Below are positions 1 to 12,242 of a stretch of 64,000 nt of DNA, one piece after another (position 1 is the first letter of the stretch; every line of letters begins with the position of its first letter). Origin of the DNA: Druceiella hillmani (lineage: Eukaryota; Arthropoda; Insecta; Lepidoptera; Hepialidae); the NCBI GenBank assembly GCA_039881145.1, contig JAYKKI010000132.1, positions 2,456,501 to 2,520,500 on the forward strand, read 5' to 3'. The notes beneath the pieces are model-generated. The model was not told the DNA's origin. It made no database searches and saw nothing but the letters and a program-made list of their open reading frames with translations. Made by a program: the position numbers and the translations under genes.

Positions 1-240
1 AGTTAACGGTGTCCGACGGGAAAATGTTTTCTAAATTGTCCTATTTACTTGGCTGTGAACTTTGGGTAACCCTTTTTAACAAAGTCAAGAGGCGGAAATG
101 AATGGAAATAAAAACAAGCAAATATAGCAAACCGAGTCTTTCATTAGTTGGTAAAAGTTTCTGGTAATATCGAGTGTTTGGTGGCAGGGAATAATTTCCA
201 ATTTTATTAAGCGGATGTTAAATGGTTTCAGGTAAATGCA
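1..240 (+). repeat. R1 dispersed repeat, copy 1 (cut by window start)
   Basis: First of five related segments. The landmark order is GGGAAAATGTTTTC, then AATTGTCCTATTTACT, then GGGTAACCCTTTTTAAC, then GGAAATAAAAACAA, and a weaker tail with ATATCGAGTGTTTGGTGG and TTTTATTAAGCGG. The same order occurs near 10.1, 15.4 and 19.4 kb on this strand and at 3.1-3.4 kb on the other. It shares a long near-identical block around GTCCGACGGGAAAATG with the minus-strand copy, so those two look most closely related. I see no ends, no target-site duplication and no coding capacity. The class of element is unknown. Confidence 0.7.
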
Positions 241-3124
241 ATCTTTGAATAATTGTTATTCATGTTTTTCTTATAAAATTATGTTAAAAATATATAACTC
301 AGCAATATAAAAGTCACGGCTAATTAAAAATAAAGCTATATGTCGCATCTCATTGTGTAATTTTTCCTAATATAAGAGCGTTTCGAAGACTTGTGTGAAA
401 TAAACTACAACTTTAAATAGTTTGAGTAATTTAGTTTTCATATTTATAACCAAACATACCTTATCAAATATTTTCTTCAACAACTCAACTAATATTTTTA
501 AAGCTACATTCAATTAAATTGCAGTTAATAGAAGGGCATGATTGTAATACTATCTTGAAAATTTTACCAGTGTTATAAATAACATCGTAGCTGGAGCTAT
601 AACTCGTTATTATGACTACATGAAATGAGGAATTTCATTTAATATTTAATTGAAAAATATTTTCTCTTTCCTTATATACAATGAAAGTTTTTTTCTCCTG
701 CTTAGGTTAAATTGATAGTGCAATTTTATATGAAATAATTTTTATTGAAATATTTCTTATTAATTAGAGAGTTTATTTGCTCTTTGTATGAAATTAAAAG
801 ATAAGCTACAAAACTTATTTAGTAAAGGAATAAGTTAAATTAAATAGAAAATGGTTAGCACTATGGGATACGTTTATCGCTATCAGCTTACTTTAGCATT
901 CAAAGGTTGTGTGGTAAGCAGTACTTGGTATATGAACACCCCTCTATCTTCACTTCCCTTATCAACTCTTATGTACCTTTTCCACTCTCTTATTAAGGGT
1001 TCATCGAGTTTTTTCTGATATTAAAAAAAAATTAAGTTGTCATTTGATAAATACGCTATCACAGTTCTTCAGTGTTTACTTACGTAGTAGAGGAATAAAA
1101 TATTTTAATTTCTTCCCTAAAGAATGAAGCCTTTTTTCTAAGGACTGGGAGCACGAGAGTAGCTGTGTCACAAACTTAACCTGGAACCTTTTTTAATTTT
1201 TTTCTAAATTTCATTGAAATAGTCGCCGTGAAGAGATATTTCCACCTTTCAATGGAAATATTATACTCTTCAGGGCTCCGTTGCTCCGTTTGCTTTTCGC
1301 CATATACAGAATTCGTTAAACAAGAGCGCTTTAACTTCGATTCTTTGAATTTCCGAATTTTGTGTTTTCTGTAACCTGATGGCAAACTCTCACTCGCTAT
1401 GTACCCTGTCAGAGTGGTCTCAGAAGTTTTTACAACATTCCAAAAATTGCTGGAAAATTGAGCTTTATTATTCTGTGTTTTTATATATATTAACAATTTT
1501 TCTGTTTATTTTCTTATAAAAAAGTTTTATTCACTTCTTTTTAATCATTCTATCTACTTGTTGATAAATCTCCGTGAACTTTTTCTCCCATTTACCAATG
1601 TTATTGGAATATAATAATTTATTGACTCTACAATAAATATGACTTCATTCTAAAAAATATTGTAAGATAATTTGAAGGGACCATATTAGTTCTAGATTTA
1701 TTAAAACTAAATGTGTAAAAATGTTGTTATTCTGCTTATTTCCGGTAACACTTAGTATCCATGGCATAATTTTTGAAATATTATTTGATTGTTATTTAAA
1801 CTCTTTGTTATTTTAAAATGTTTACAATACCAATCTCAACATTTTGAAAGTTCCCTTTTTGCATCTATTTTGAGCAAAATTGTTGGGTTAATATATTTAC
1901 AATTATAAACTATAATAATTATTCGTAATATTACGGCACAAACTTTACACTGAAGAATTAAACTTTAGTGAACATAATACATCAAAATAATATGAAAAAT
2001 GAGCAGATAAAAATATAATATGATTGAATCTGAACATTCTACTTTTACTGTTTTAATCGTACTTGTATTTTATTTTATATTTTAAATCATAATTGCTGTT
2101 CTTCAAAAATATTACAAAATTTTATTTTTACCGCTACTTAGTAAATTGCTAAGTACTAACTAATAAGATAGCAAATATCTCGGCAAATATGGTGGGAAGT
2201 TTTAATTCCGACCCAATTTATTATCACTGTTTGCTTATTATCACTTATTATATTGGGCGAAGAAAGTAACTAAATTTTGATATATATTTGAATAAAAATC
2301 TTTTTTAATCCTTGGATAAAATTTAAAAAAGACCTAACGTTAATAATACAAAACTATTTCAAAAATAAAAATTAAATACAATTTAGGTCACCCGCCGCGT
2401 ACAGTACATTTTTTTTATAATGATAAATAATTATTAATTAATTTTAATGATAATAATATTACATTCACATATTAAAACGGAAGAAAGTCAACTTAAAATT
2501 GCAAAAAAAGATTTAAGTTTTTTTCATTGGTACAAACTACAAACAATATATCGAAGCGTATTTAGAAATCAGAAAAATTTGTACTTTGCTGCTTTAAACT
2601 CACATGTAGCTGAACAATTTCATTACCTTAATTAAATCTAAAATCTTAATATTAACCACTTCTTTCCCAAATCCTTGGTATTTTTTTTAATTACACCTGA
2701 CTAAGGAAAATTAAACATTTTGCGTAAGTTAGCCTACATACGTTAATAAGAAAACAAATCGCCTTATAATTGTAAAAACAATTATGATTCGTTTGAAACT
2801 GATAACATGTTTTTATATAAATTAATCATAAATGTATTCTTAATTTATCAGTTGATCATAGAGATACGTAAATATTACTCTAATAAATCTATTGAAAAAT
2901 ACCTCAACACTAATTCTATTCTATATTAAAATTACAGAAATCGTTACAAAAATATTTAAAGCAGTTTTGTACAAGGTTTCCGAATGCCCTCCAATATTAA
3001 AATATATTGGATCCAGCTTAATTAAAATACAATTACTTCCATCATTCGTTTGTCCTAAATTTATTTGGCCAATAGAATCCCACCTGGCAAATTTTCTTTT
3101 TTTATAAAAGCTTCACAAATATCA
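241..3124. other. AT-rich unique sequence, no gene seen
   Basis: No gene, repeat or hairpin of note was found. At 1176-1496 both strands stay open for about 60-106 codons with slightly raised GC. The minus-strand frame starts at TTG and resembles no family I know, so it is treated as chance. Confidence 0.5.
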
Positions 3125-3420
3125 TGTTAATAAACAAATATAGAAAATCGGCTTAACGAAATTGAAAAATGCTCTCGATATTTCCAATCACGTTAACCTA
3201 CTAATGAAAAAATGATTTCCCAATATTTGTTTATATTCACTTACAAATATTTTTTACCCTTGACCTTGTTCGAAAGGGTTACCTACCAAAAGTTTGCAGT
3301 CGAGTAAATAGAACAATTTAGAAAACATTTTCCCGTCGGACGCCGTTCCCTTGATGTACTTTTAATGAGCGGTTCGGTCCGGCAAAAACGATGAAATCGG
3401 TTAGAGGGGGTGGAATGAGG
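3125..3420 (-). repeat. R1 dispersed repeat, copy 2 (inverted)
   Basis: Read on the minus strand, this shows GCCGGACCGAACCGCTCATT, then AAAGTACATCAAGGGAACG, then the GGGAAAATGTTTTC block, AATTGTTCTATTTACTCG, GGTAACCCTTTCGAACAAGG and a tail with GAAATATCGAGAGC and GTTAAGCCGATT. This is the same block order as in the plus-strand copies. Together with copy 1 it forms an imperfect inverted pair about 2.9 kb apart. Confidence 0.7.
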
Positions 3421-6400
3421 TGACCGAACTCTTAGCTGATTTATGTGCCTCTGCCTTTTTTCTCGCTTACCTTTTAACTTGTATTAGATTTAATTACGAA
3501 AGTACGAGGGAGAAAATGCGCTTGAATTATATTAAACGATTGAAGCGTGACGTCAATTATAGCAGCAATTTTTTTTTATAAATAGGTTTACTTACCTATT
3601 ACCCGTATAATGGTTTCCAGACAGGGAGACGAGCGCAAAGTAAACGGACTGATGGTACTATAAACGTTGAGTCTTTTGGTATAGTTAGCAATTTATGGTA
3701 TAGTTAGCGATTATGTTAGAGCTGTGTTTGAATATTATTTATATAGATATTTAAGGTAGCCGTAAAGAAATTTAAGGTAGGTTGGTAGCAGAATCTAGAA
3801 ATACAGGGACTCGGTTAAAAGAAGCGTAAATTACAAGAAACATGAATAAAATTTGTGATAAACGAATATTGCCGCACTGTTCGTAATGATAAAGGAACAT
3901 TTTAAAAATTTTAATTCATATGTTTTTATTATAAGATATGTAACTATATTTATTTGCTTCGGACTCAAAATATCTTAATACCATTTTAATAAAACCGAGT
4001 GCGGAAATCCAAAACTAACCTAATCTATATATTGATTAATCAGATATCTAATTTATTTTTGGCATATTATATTAACTCATGATATGTAAAGCTTACTATT
4101 TTTATAAGAAATTTGAACTCCAACGATACCCAATTATATTGATAGCATTGAATCACATTTTCAATTGTATTACTTAAAAACTGTTCTCTTGCAAAACGCT
4201 CCACACTTTACAGTTAAGTACCAACATTAAGACGCCATTAATTGGGAGAAATTTATGCCCTTTCCCCGCATTCACCCATATTGAATTAATAGACACGAGT
4301 AGTGAATCTTTTGTCGTAATAGTTTGAACAACGTCACAAATAACTAAAATATATATTATAAGATAAATTCAAATAATTTTTATATATATATTTTACTTTG
4401 GCGTGTAACGCCTACCTTAGACAAGTCAGTTAAGCTTTGTTTTAATTTTAGTCTATGGCTAATGAACTAACTCAAGAATATAAATTATTTTAAAATTATA
4501 TTGTTTCATACCATTTAAGAGTAGTATTAAATTTAAAATAGCTATTGATGAATACCATACTGTATATTTAATAAATAGTCTAAAAGTTTTGCCTGGATAT
4601 ACTATTCTGGTTATGTTATATATTAAGTTTGCAATATATATACTCGCCATTTACCCGTGAGATTTTTGAATGGTTATGGAAACTTTTCGATTATCTCTGG
4701 TAAGGTATATAAAGAGAGCGATCTTACACGTTTAGTCAGCAAACAAGTTTCAGCGAATGAAGAATAAAAAAATATTTGAAAATTTCAAGAAAATAACTTG
4801 GTATTCTCTTACTTGGTAGATTTGGACTAAGTCAAAAAACAGACAAAGCGAAACTTAAAAATGCGCAACGATGGTGAAAGTATACTCTCCTAAAGGTTTG
4901 AAATATTAAAAGAAGGAAATTTTGATCTCTCCAGTATTCCTTATTCATGTGTTTTCCTGAGCAAATTTAGAAGAATTAAAATGCCTTATTTTGACAGGTC
5001 GCAATTTAAGATTGCGTTTAAATGGCAGAGTTGCTACCATGCTTCTTATATCATAATAGAAAAACGATGGGTAAGACAAGAGATAAGACAAAAATATTTT
5101 ACTTTCCAAAAACATTAGTTAACACTAATGAACTGTGATGGCGTATTATATTATTTTCCAGTAACATATATTATTTGCCGACTAATATTAAGAGTACCTC
5201 TATCAATTTAATCGGTTACTAATTATTTAGTTATTATTGGACCCGATATAAAATTGGTCAAACTTTTAATTCAATGTTGTAATCAATGAATACAGAAATG
5301 CCGTATATTACTCCGACCACAAGCACTTTTGTCACTTTTTGATAAAAATACCAAAAAACCTAAATATACATTTTCAACAAACAATAAAGTGTCGTTGCCA
5401 TAATTTCTTTTAAATTATCTATATCATTTTAAACAAATTGTAATCAAATCAAAAATACTGGATATTTGAAATTACTTTAAGCAAAAGTAATATAGGGAGA
5501 GGTTTTTGTTTAGCTCTACATGCCAAAAAAATACAAAACAACATTCAAGCCGCGTTTCAATTAAATTAACTTATTTTAAATAAAAGAAGTATATTTAAAG
5601 AAATATTAAAATTAAAGGAAAATGGTAAAAAATCATTTGTAAAATCTACGCGTTACGATTTTGTTCCTAAAAAGTTATTGGCAATGCCGGTACAATATTA
5701 TCAAATTCGTGTCACGGTTAAAAAATATTCGAAAAACTTTGAATGGCAAATCAAGGGTACTGGCGATCATTTCTGAGGAATCTTAGTTTTAAAATGTAAG
5801 CTTTCGTATTATTAAGTTCTAGCTCAGCTACTTCCTGCCTTCGTATAATTTTGAACTCCACGTGAAAGCTTTTGGTTGAGCTTAATTTTTAAGAACATTT
5901 ATAAGCGCTGTTTAATTATTTTAATACTAATCGATTTCTGAAATGTATCTTTAATGATCAAAACAGATGGAAAGAAATAGAATTGATCCAAAGCCTATTT
6001 GGGAAAGGTAAAATTTTTGAGTTGCAATTCATAGAATTACCACTGTTAATAATTTATGATGATAAATATTTTCAAATTAACTAATATAATTATACATCAA
6101 CTATCAGGACAGTTGTTGTAATTTGACGAATAAATGTAATAAAATTACTTATAATAATATAACAAATTTATGTTGGTTTCGATAAAAATCTTTTACCACT
6201 TTCGTGATGGATTCGTTTTATTAAATTTTTTTTTGCTTTTATTTTAAATAAGTATAATACAGAGCGCATATATATCAGACTATAACAGCCCCAAAAGAAG
6301 TAAAGAGTTAATAGTGAGGTTTGGAATTAGTAAGTAAATTTATGTCTTATAAATTGTAAATTTACAGAATTGTCTTAAGAGTGTCATGGAAAGTGTATCT

Positions 6401-6683
6401 ATCAGTGAACGAGACAGATAAAACAGACCGCAGCTCACACGATGATCACAAATCTTTAGTCAGAATAACCTTCCATCATTGCTGGTTAAGCCAGTGCTTA
6501 TAATCGGTGAAGAAGGATTGAAATAATGAATAAAGTATGGAAGAAAATTTATTTATTATCTTTTTTTTATTCTGTAAACTCAACAATTATTACGAGCTTT
6601 TACGAGTTTTGCTATTGATTAACAAATTTTTCTCAAAAGAAATGGACAAAAATAAGGTAAACAATATTGTTAACTATATATGG

Positions 6684-6684
<1 letters not shown>
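3421..6684. other. AT-rich sequence, no gene seen
   Basis: Only short direct repeats were seen, such as GGTATAGTTAGC twice at about 3680-3710, together with A/T tracts. No supported gene or element was found. Confidence 0.5.

Positions 6685-6725
<41 letters not shown>
6685..6725. repeat. (TA)n microsatellite
   Basis: An uninterrupted TA dinucleotide tract of about 20 units, one of several in the window. Confidence 0.95.
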
Positions 6726-6727
<2 letters not shown>

Positions 6728-7406
6728 CTTATTAAAAACATATCATTTAATTAACATATCATTGAAAAGACAGAAAAACAAACAAAAAACAGTCTAAAAA
6801 ACTATAGAAGACATGTTTATGCCCGTATTTAGATTCAAACAAATAACTTCTATACTCCGTTAAAATTTCGTGTCAATCTTATTAAGAAAGTATTTTCCCG
6901 CAGTGAAACAGAATGAGGACAAAGTTAGATTAATAAGCATCTCTGTTCGTAAGCCCACAACTCCCTAAAACAGCCAAGTTTAAATTTAAAATTCGTTCTT
7001 TTGCTAATAATAAAACAACTTTTTAATTCAAGCCACGCTCCAGCCATTACGTCACCGGATATCGTGGACGCATCGAGAAGTTAAACTTTCGGGGCGAGAT
7101 AACCTAAAAATAATCGCCAGTACTTTCGCTCCAGCATTCGAATCTTTCAAACTCGCGCATCTTCGTTTTTTGCTCGTGATTTGAATTCGATAAAAAAGCT
7201 CGAGAGGCCTCGATACCCGTACTCTAATCTCGTTTTAATTAAAGTCGTAGGTTAATACAGAGCTTGTTACAATTACTTTGAAATCGACAAATTATTAGAA
7301 AAATTATTTTGGATTCTCTTACTACTCTTTCAGTATTAGAAATAAAATCCAAATACACAGTAGCTTCCATATAAATTAAAACGATACGTTTGTTACATAA
7401 TTTTAC
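6726..7406. other. Intervening DNA with a GC-raised patch
   Basis: About 7030-7230 is clearly richer in C and G than its surroundings and contains ATTACGTCAC (a CRE-like octamer in context) and GAGATAACC (GATA-like). No open frame of note was seen. It could be a regulatory element, but nothing in the sequence proves it. Confidence 0.25.
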
Positions 7407-7671
7407 CATTGAATATATTTGGCGTTACTTTTGTAGAAATGTCGTTATTCACAATTAAACGAAACTACGTGATGTAGTACTATTTAACTTTATTTAAATT
7501 CTTTACCACGATCTAGGTTTCGTTGTATTACAACATCTTCAGGTGGCTAATTAGCAAATATAGAAGAGATCCTGAAGATGTCGTGACATAACGAAACCTA
7601 GGCCGTGGTAAAGAATTTAAATAAAGTAAAAATAATACTACATCATGTAGTTTCATTAAATTGTGAATAAT
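7407..7671. mobile_element. Foldback element with hammerhead arms, copy 1
   Basis: The left arm starts near CATTGAATATATTTGGCG and runs through CACAATTAAACGAAACTACG, TTTACCACG and TCTTCAGGTGG. The right arm mirrors this through CCTGAAGATG, ACGAAACCTAGG, CGTGGTAAAG and GTTTCATTAAATTGTG. The outer part of the inverted repeat (GAATATATTTGGCG) is present on the left only. There is no open frame. Seven copies of the family occur here. Each complete arm carries a hammerhead-like motif that reads outward from the centre. The short spacing to copy 2 (about 385 bp) may mean that the two inserted or duplicated together. Confidence 0.8.
7506..7546 (-). ncRNA. Hammerhead ribozyme motif, left arm of copy 1
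   Basis: On the minus strand the order is CCAC, CUGAAGA, U, GUUGU-AAU-ACAAC, GAAA, CCUAGAU, C, GUGG. The conserved core and helices I and II are intact. Helix III has one C-A mismatch (CCUAGA instead of CCUAGG). As in all copies, one extra U separates the CUGAAGA core from helix II. Activity is uncertain. Confidence 0.5.
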
Positions 7672-8055
7672 TTTAGCCTTTGACCACTTATTTTACAACA
7701 CGATTTTGAGTGAAAAGTCGGTGTCTCGAAAAGTTACTGCTTTACTTGTTATTACGAAAGAGTATGCACATATCAGACCAAAGAGTATACGTCTTAAAAA
7801 TATATATAGTATTTGTCTTAAATATAAAAAGTTTAAGGAGATAATTCCTAGGCAAAAAAACAGATAAAGAGCAGAAAGCACTGTAAGGGATCTATTACTG
7901 GGGGTTTGATCAGTGTTTTGTCATTAATTTTATGGTCCATAGGGATTAGATAGATTTACTATAAAATCGAAATATTTTTTACTCTTACTATATTGTTATA
8001 CAGTTTATAATGCAAGTATTTTCACTGATTCGTGAAAATTTATCTCAAAAATTTG

Positions 8056-8293
8056 TCATAATTAAATGAAACTACGTGATGTAGTATTATTTCTACTTTC
8101 TTTAATTTCTTTACCACGACCTAAGTTTCGTTGTATTACACCATCTTCAGGTGGGATAAAATTACAAATACAACGAAACCTAGGTCGTGGTAAAGAAATT
8201 AAAGAAAGTAGAAATAATACTACATCACGTAGTTTCATTTAATTGTGAATAATGAATTTTTACAAAATTAACGCCAAATATGTTCAATATTCA
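8056..8293. mobile_element. Foldback element with hammerhead arms, copy 2
   Basis: The left arm begins at CATAATTAAATGAAACTACG. The right arm ends after AATTGTGAATAATG and AACGCCAAATATGTTC, so the outer arm survives on the right only, the reverse of copy 1. The centre is short, and the right arm has lost CCAC and CUGAAGA (it reads TACAAATACAACGAAACC). Arm identity is otherwise high, which suggests a fairly recent insertion or strong arm homogenisation. Confidence 0.8.
8114..8154 (-). ncRNA. Hammerhead ribozyme motif, left arm of copy 2
   Basis: The minus strand reads CCAC, CUGAAGA, U, GGUGU-AAU-ACAAC, GAAA, CUUAGGU, C, GUGG. Core residues, the helix I pairing and the cleavage-site C are all present. 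Helix III keeps pairing through a G-U wobble, and helix II has one mismatch. It is a plausible ribozyme, probably weaker than the copy at 33.0 kb. Confidence 0.5.
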
Positions 8294-9959
8294 AACATTT
8301 GTGCATTTGAACCATTTACACTCTATGGAAATATTAAAACATATCTTAATTTCTATTTGCAGTACTCAGGAAAAAAACTACACGATTCTTAAATTTATTA
8401 AATAAACAAACCAGTCCATTAAACAGGCCAGGTTTAATGCTTAAAGAAACTAGAGAGTATACTGGGTCTACTGCTACCCAGTGCTCGAAACTAGCAGAAG
8501 TGTGAGCGAGTCATTAGGACCCGATTTGGTAACTGGAACGGGTGCCCACTTCTTTGTTCCTTTCTTCCGACCCTGCAGCGACTCGCTATCTTTATCAGCA
8601 TGTATAAACACAATCGATAGTCATTCGCCACTCGTTTACCAGTCGCGTACGAATTTTATAATTTACAATATTTTTAATGTTAAATTTTGATATTATCATC
8701 AACATTTATTAAAAATGAAAGGGGCTCAGAGACAACGTTGGAAACCTATACGTCAACACAATTCGTCTAATAAATTCCACAATTACTCTATTATAAATGG
8801 TAGGAAGTAAAATTGTATTCAAAAGTTTTTTTCCTGCGATCTGTTCTCACCCATCATTGCTTAAAAGTTAACTGACTCACTGCAAAAGCGTAATAGTTAT
8901 GTTTAAACACCAATTTGTCCACGATAGCTATGAATTAATAATTTTGCTGTATACTTTTAGAACTAATTTTACTATCACGCTACTTCATTCATTACTTGCA
9001 ATCAGTCTTTTAATATAAATTACGGTTTTAAGCAGCATGTTATAACGCGAATCCGTCTTCGTTACAGTTCTGCTATATTAGGCAATGTTTCATATACCAA
9101 TGTTATAAGGAAAATCGCTCAAATAGTACCTATAACTTTCCGAATAAAACTTTACCTTTTGTAATATTTACGTTTATAATAAAGTATTATTATGCTTCAC
9201 AAAAACAATGATAAATAATATTAATTCTTTACTAATAAAAAACAAAAGTGAATTGCTAACAAAAAAGTGTTCAAATGTTGATTGTTTCATATGTTCTGTA
9301 GAAAAGGATTAACTTTAAAAAAATCATCAGAATGACATCTTTTTAAATATTTCTTTCCAAATAAATCTCCTTTTTTATCGAACTTTGTAACGACCATTTA
9401 CGGAACCAATCAATTGTGAATTGAATTGAGCGATTTTTTAATATTACGTCAAATTACCACTGAAGATTAATAATACTTTTTTTTATTAGAACACCTTTAT
9501 GCATATCTTATGCATAATACAATTTGAATATACAATTAATTAATTACCATTGACGAAATATAGGATTTTATTTTCAAGTAAGTCCAAGCGACTTACTTGT
9601 TTATTGTATCAATGTTTAGCTCCCAGATATGTCAACAAGTGCATAATTGAAATTTCTAATTCGATCTTGTTTAGATAGATAATTGGTAAATGAAGAAATA
9701 TTGTCATTTAATTACTAGTCTAATGTAACAATATGAAATGACAATTATCCTTGTAAAATTAACATATTATTAAATACAATTAAATTTACAATTAACTTTT
9801 ATACGTCATTTTATGTAATCCAGACGAAAAACTAAATTATTTTACAGAAAATAATAATTATAATTATTATCTCTGTAAATGTTAAAACTTTTAATCCAGT
9901 TCCAATTAACTTTCTTCCATCTATTCAACACAATTCAAGTTAAAAGATAAGAAGCAATA
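8294..9959. other. Intervening DNA, GC-raised patch at 8450-8660
   Basis: The patch at 8450-8660 includes a small hairpin, TGGGT...ACCCA, around 8463-8482 and open frames without a credible start. No family was recognised. The rest is AT-rich and featureless. Confidence 0.35.
9575..9599. repeat. Perfect hairpin, 10-bp arms
   Basis: CAAGTAAGTC and GACTTACTTG are exact reverse complements separated by 5 nt. There is no U-run, so this is not a terminator. It is one of a set of short palindromes in the window. Confidence 0.9.
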
Positions 9960-10450
9960 AAAAGACAGCAGCACTTGAGTCAAGCAAAGGGTATGGTCGA
10001 TTTGCATTACTCCCCATAACCAACATTATCTCCCAACGGTCTTACCGGACCAAACTTCTCATTAAAAGTATATAACGAAAAGAGAGACCGAAGGGAAATT
10101 GTTTTCCAAATTGTTCTATTTACTCGATACCGAATTTTAAGCAAACCCTTTGAAGAAAACGAAGAGGATGAAATGAACGGAAATAAAAATAAACAATTAT
10201 TGGAAAGCAAATTACTTATCGGTAAGGAAATGTGTTTAGAAATTTCGAGGGTCCTGTCGTGCTAGAAACTTTTTAATTTTGTTGAGCCGACTTTAAACGC
10301 TTTCGATATTTGCGTTTGTGAAGTATCAACGGCATATTTATGAAAGGATTAGAGATAAGTAACGCAAAATAGAATTATAATTTTAGTTGTTAAGGACAGA
10401 AACGTATTTTGGTTTGAAGTTTACTTATTTTTGTATATGTATATATGTTT
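9960..10450 (+). repeat. R1 dispersed repeat, copy 3
   Basis: A long copy. In order it shows GGTCGATTTGCATTAC, ACCGGACCAAACTTCTCATT, AAAAGTATATAACG, GGGAAATTGTTTTCC, AATTGTTCTATTTACTCG, AACCCTTTGAAGAAAACG, GAACGGAAATAAAAATAAAC, AATTATTGGAAAGC, a divergent tail with TTTCGAGGGTCCTGTCGTG, and finally TTGGTTTGAAGTTTACTTA. The last block is shared with copy 4, which extends the repeat to about 0.5 kb. Confidence 0.75.
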
Positions 10451-11619
10451 GTATATATAGAAATGTGTTCCTTTTATATATTTTTATGCAAATAACTTAA
10501 GATGATATTTATACTTTACCTTTTTCTCAAGGGCAAACTATATGATAAAAAAACGCAATTTTATTTAAAAATAAATTATAACTATCAATTATTTAACGAG
10601 GCACGCATTCCAGCATAAAAACTGAAAAATATTAATATGTGTGACTTTATTTTCTGTTAATGTTATTCAATGAACTCATGTATTATTGTTACCATACAAT
10701 TAATATAAATTATAAATAATAATAATAATTGAGACTTATAGTCTTTTTAGTAATTAATAAATAATAATTTCAGATTATTTTTAATTGAAATTAAGAGTGT
10801 TTATACGATGAAATACAGGTTTTGATTTTCGACATGTTTTCTTACCTTATCTTTTTTGTAATTTTTTTCCGTACTTTTAGATAAGGTTCAAAATTAGCTC
10901 AATTTGTTTTTTTTTTAATTACAATATTCGTTACTTAACATTACAATTACAAAGATAATAAATCTTCGATGGGAAATGTCGAAAGCAGGATATTTTATCC
11001 TCATACTTTTTAAAACATTATAAAGTTATGAAAATGCTGTTTTTATAATATTTTTTTTGCTATTGTAGCTGTTTTCCAATAAAACACTAGCGACTATTGC
11101 AGCGGTTACCTATGGAAGCTTGAAGATAGCTAATTTTGGAGTATGGCAAGTTTTTTCACAGACATTTTAAAAACGCTAAATAAACGTTTCATATGAAGCC
11201 TCATTTATTTATTAAAAGTAAAGTTAAAAGTACATGACCAGCGCTTCGTTTATTCAACTTTTTTTAAAGTTTAAAAATTACTGGAATAAAATTTGAGAGA
11301 CAGATGTTTTAGAACATTATAGCGCGGATATATTTAAATTAGTCTTCGAAAACATAACATATATAACGAAATGTATATGCAACTTTTAAAATATTTTGGT
11401 CCACTTAAATTTGATTTTAAGAAATGTAGTTTTAAACTAATGATAAATGTTATAGAATTGGCCAAGGTATTAAAGAGTCAAAAAGGGTAGAAATTATATA
11501 ACCCATAATAAATTCTACTTTAAACTGTCCGTAACATAATTCATTTTAGCAAATTACAATCGAAATTTGATCATATATTATTAATATTTTTTATATATAC
11601 ATTCAATATTCATTGAAAT
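10451..11619. other. AT-rich sequence, no gene seen
   Basis: Poly-A/T runs and short TA tracts only. No structure worth naming was seen. Confidence 0.5.
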
Positions 11620-12242
11620 ACTGCAGCAACATTTTTACCATTAAATTTCAATCAAAGGTAATGAAGTAAGCAGTTAAGAAGTATTTGAAGATTTTCAAAA
11701 TATCCTTTGCGTTGAGTGGGGCTTATTTAGACATCCATAACGAGAAAAATTGCATTGTGATTTGGAAGTGGGTTTAGTCATTATTAATATACAATACTAT
11801 GTTTTTAATTTTTTTTTTGTTTTCAATTAAAAAAGCTTCGTTCTCTTTAATATCATCGTCATCAAAATTAATAAGGAGAGCCAAAACACTCTTCAAGTTT
11901 ATAATCGTTAGTAGACACTCGAAAACCTGGACCTAATAACCACTGGACGTATAATTAAACAAGTTCGCTATGAAAAAAAGTGTATCAAAGTTTGAGGGGT
12001 GCGTACTCGTTTCTAATTGGTTAACGAAGTATACACATTTTATTATAATTTGTCAGCGGACGCGCCAATCACAACATGTTCGTTAATGTCGAGGCTGTGA
12101 AAATATCGGTAAACTATTTTTCTACAGTTTTTATTTATCGACTTCGTTCGATCGCAATTTCGAAGATGATTTTCTGTAATTTGTACTTTAGTCTTTAAAC
12201 TTGGTCCAACTAACATTAATAATAATTTTAGTGTATTTGAAG
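11620..12242 (+). repeat. Duplicated segment A
   Basis: Collinear with segment B at 13830-14357. Shared blocks, in order: ATTAAATTTCAATCAA, TTTGAAGATTTTC, TTTGCGTTGA, GTGGGTTTAGTCATTATTAA, CATCAAAATTAATAAG, GCCAAAACACTCTT, GTAGACA, ACTTTAGTCT and GTGTATTTG. Divergence is substantial, with many small indels. No open reading frame spans it. It is either an old dispersed repeat or a local duplication. Confidence 0.65.

Noticed and set aside
1176..1496. 106-codon minus-strand frame, the longest single frame
   Set aside because: Starts at TTG, no recognised similarity, and the opposite strand is also open. The length is within chance for 64 kb of AT-rich DNA.
6537..6797. Open frames through TA microsatellites (also at 24442-24687, 35106-35294 and 61327-61524)
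   Set aside because: TATATA translates as an endless Y/I run without stops. These are composition artefacts.
8481..8690. 69-codon frame in a GC-raised patch
   Set aside because: Starts at GTG, has no recognised domain and no splice signals. The GC level alone lowers stop frequency.
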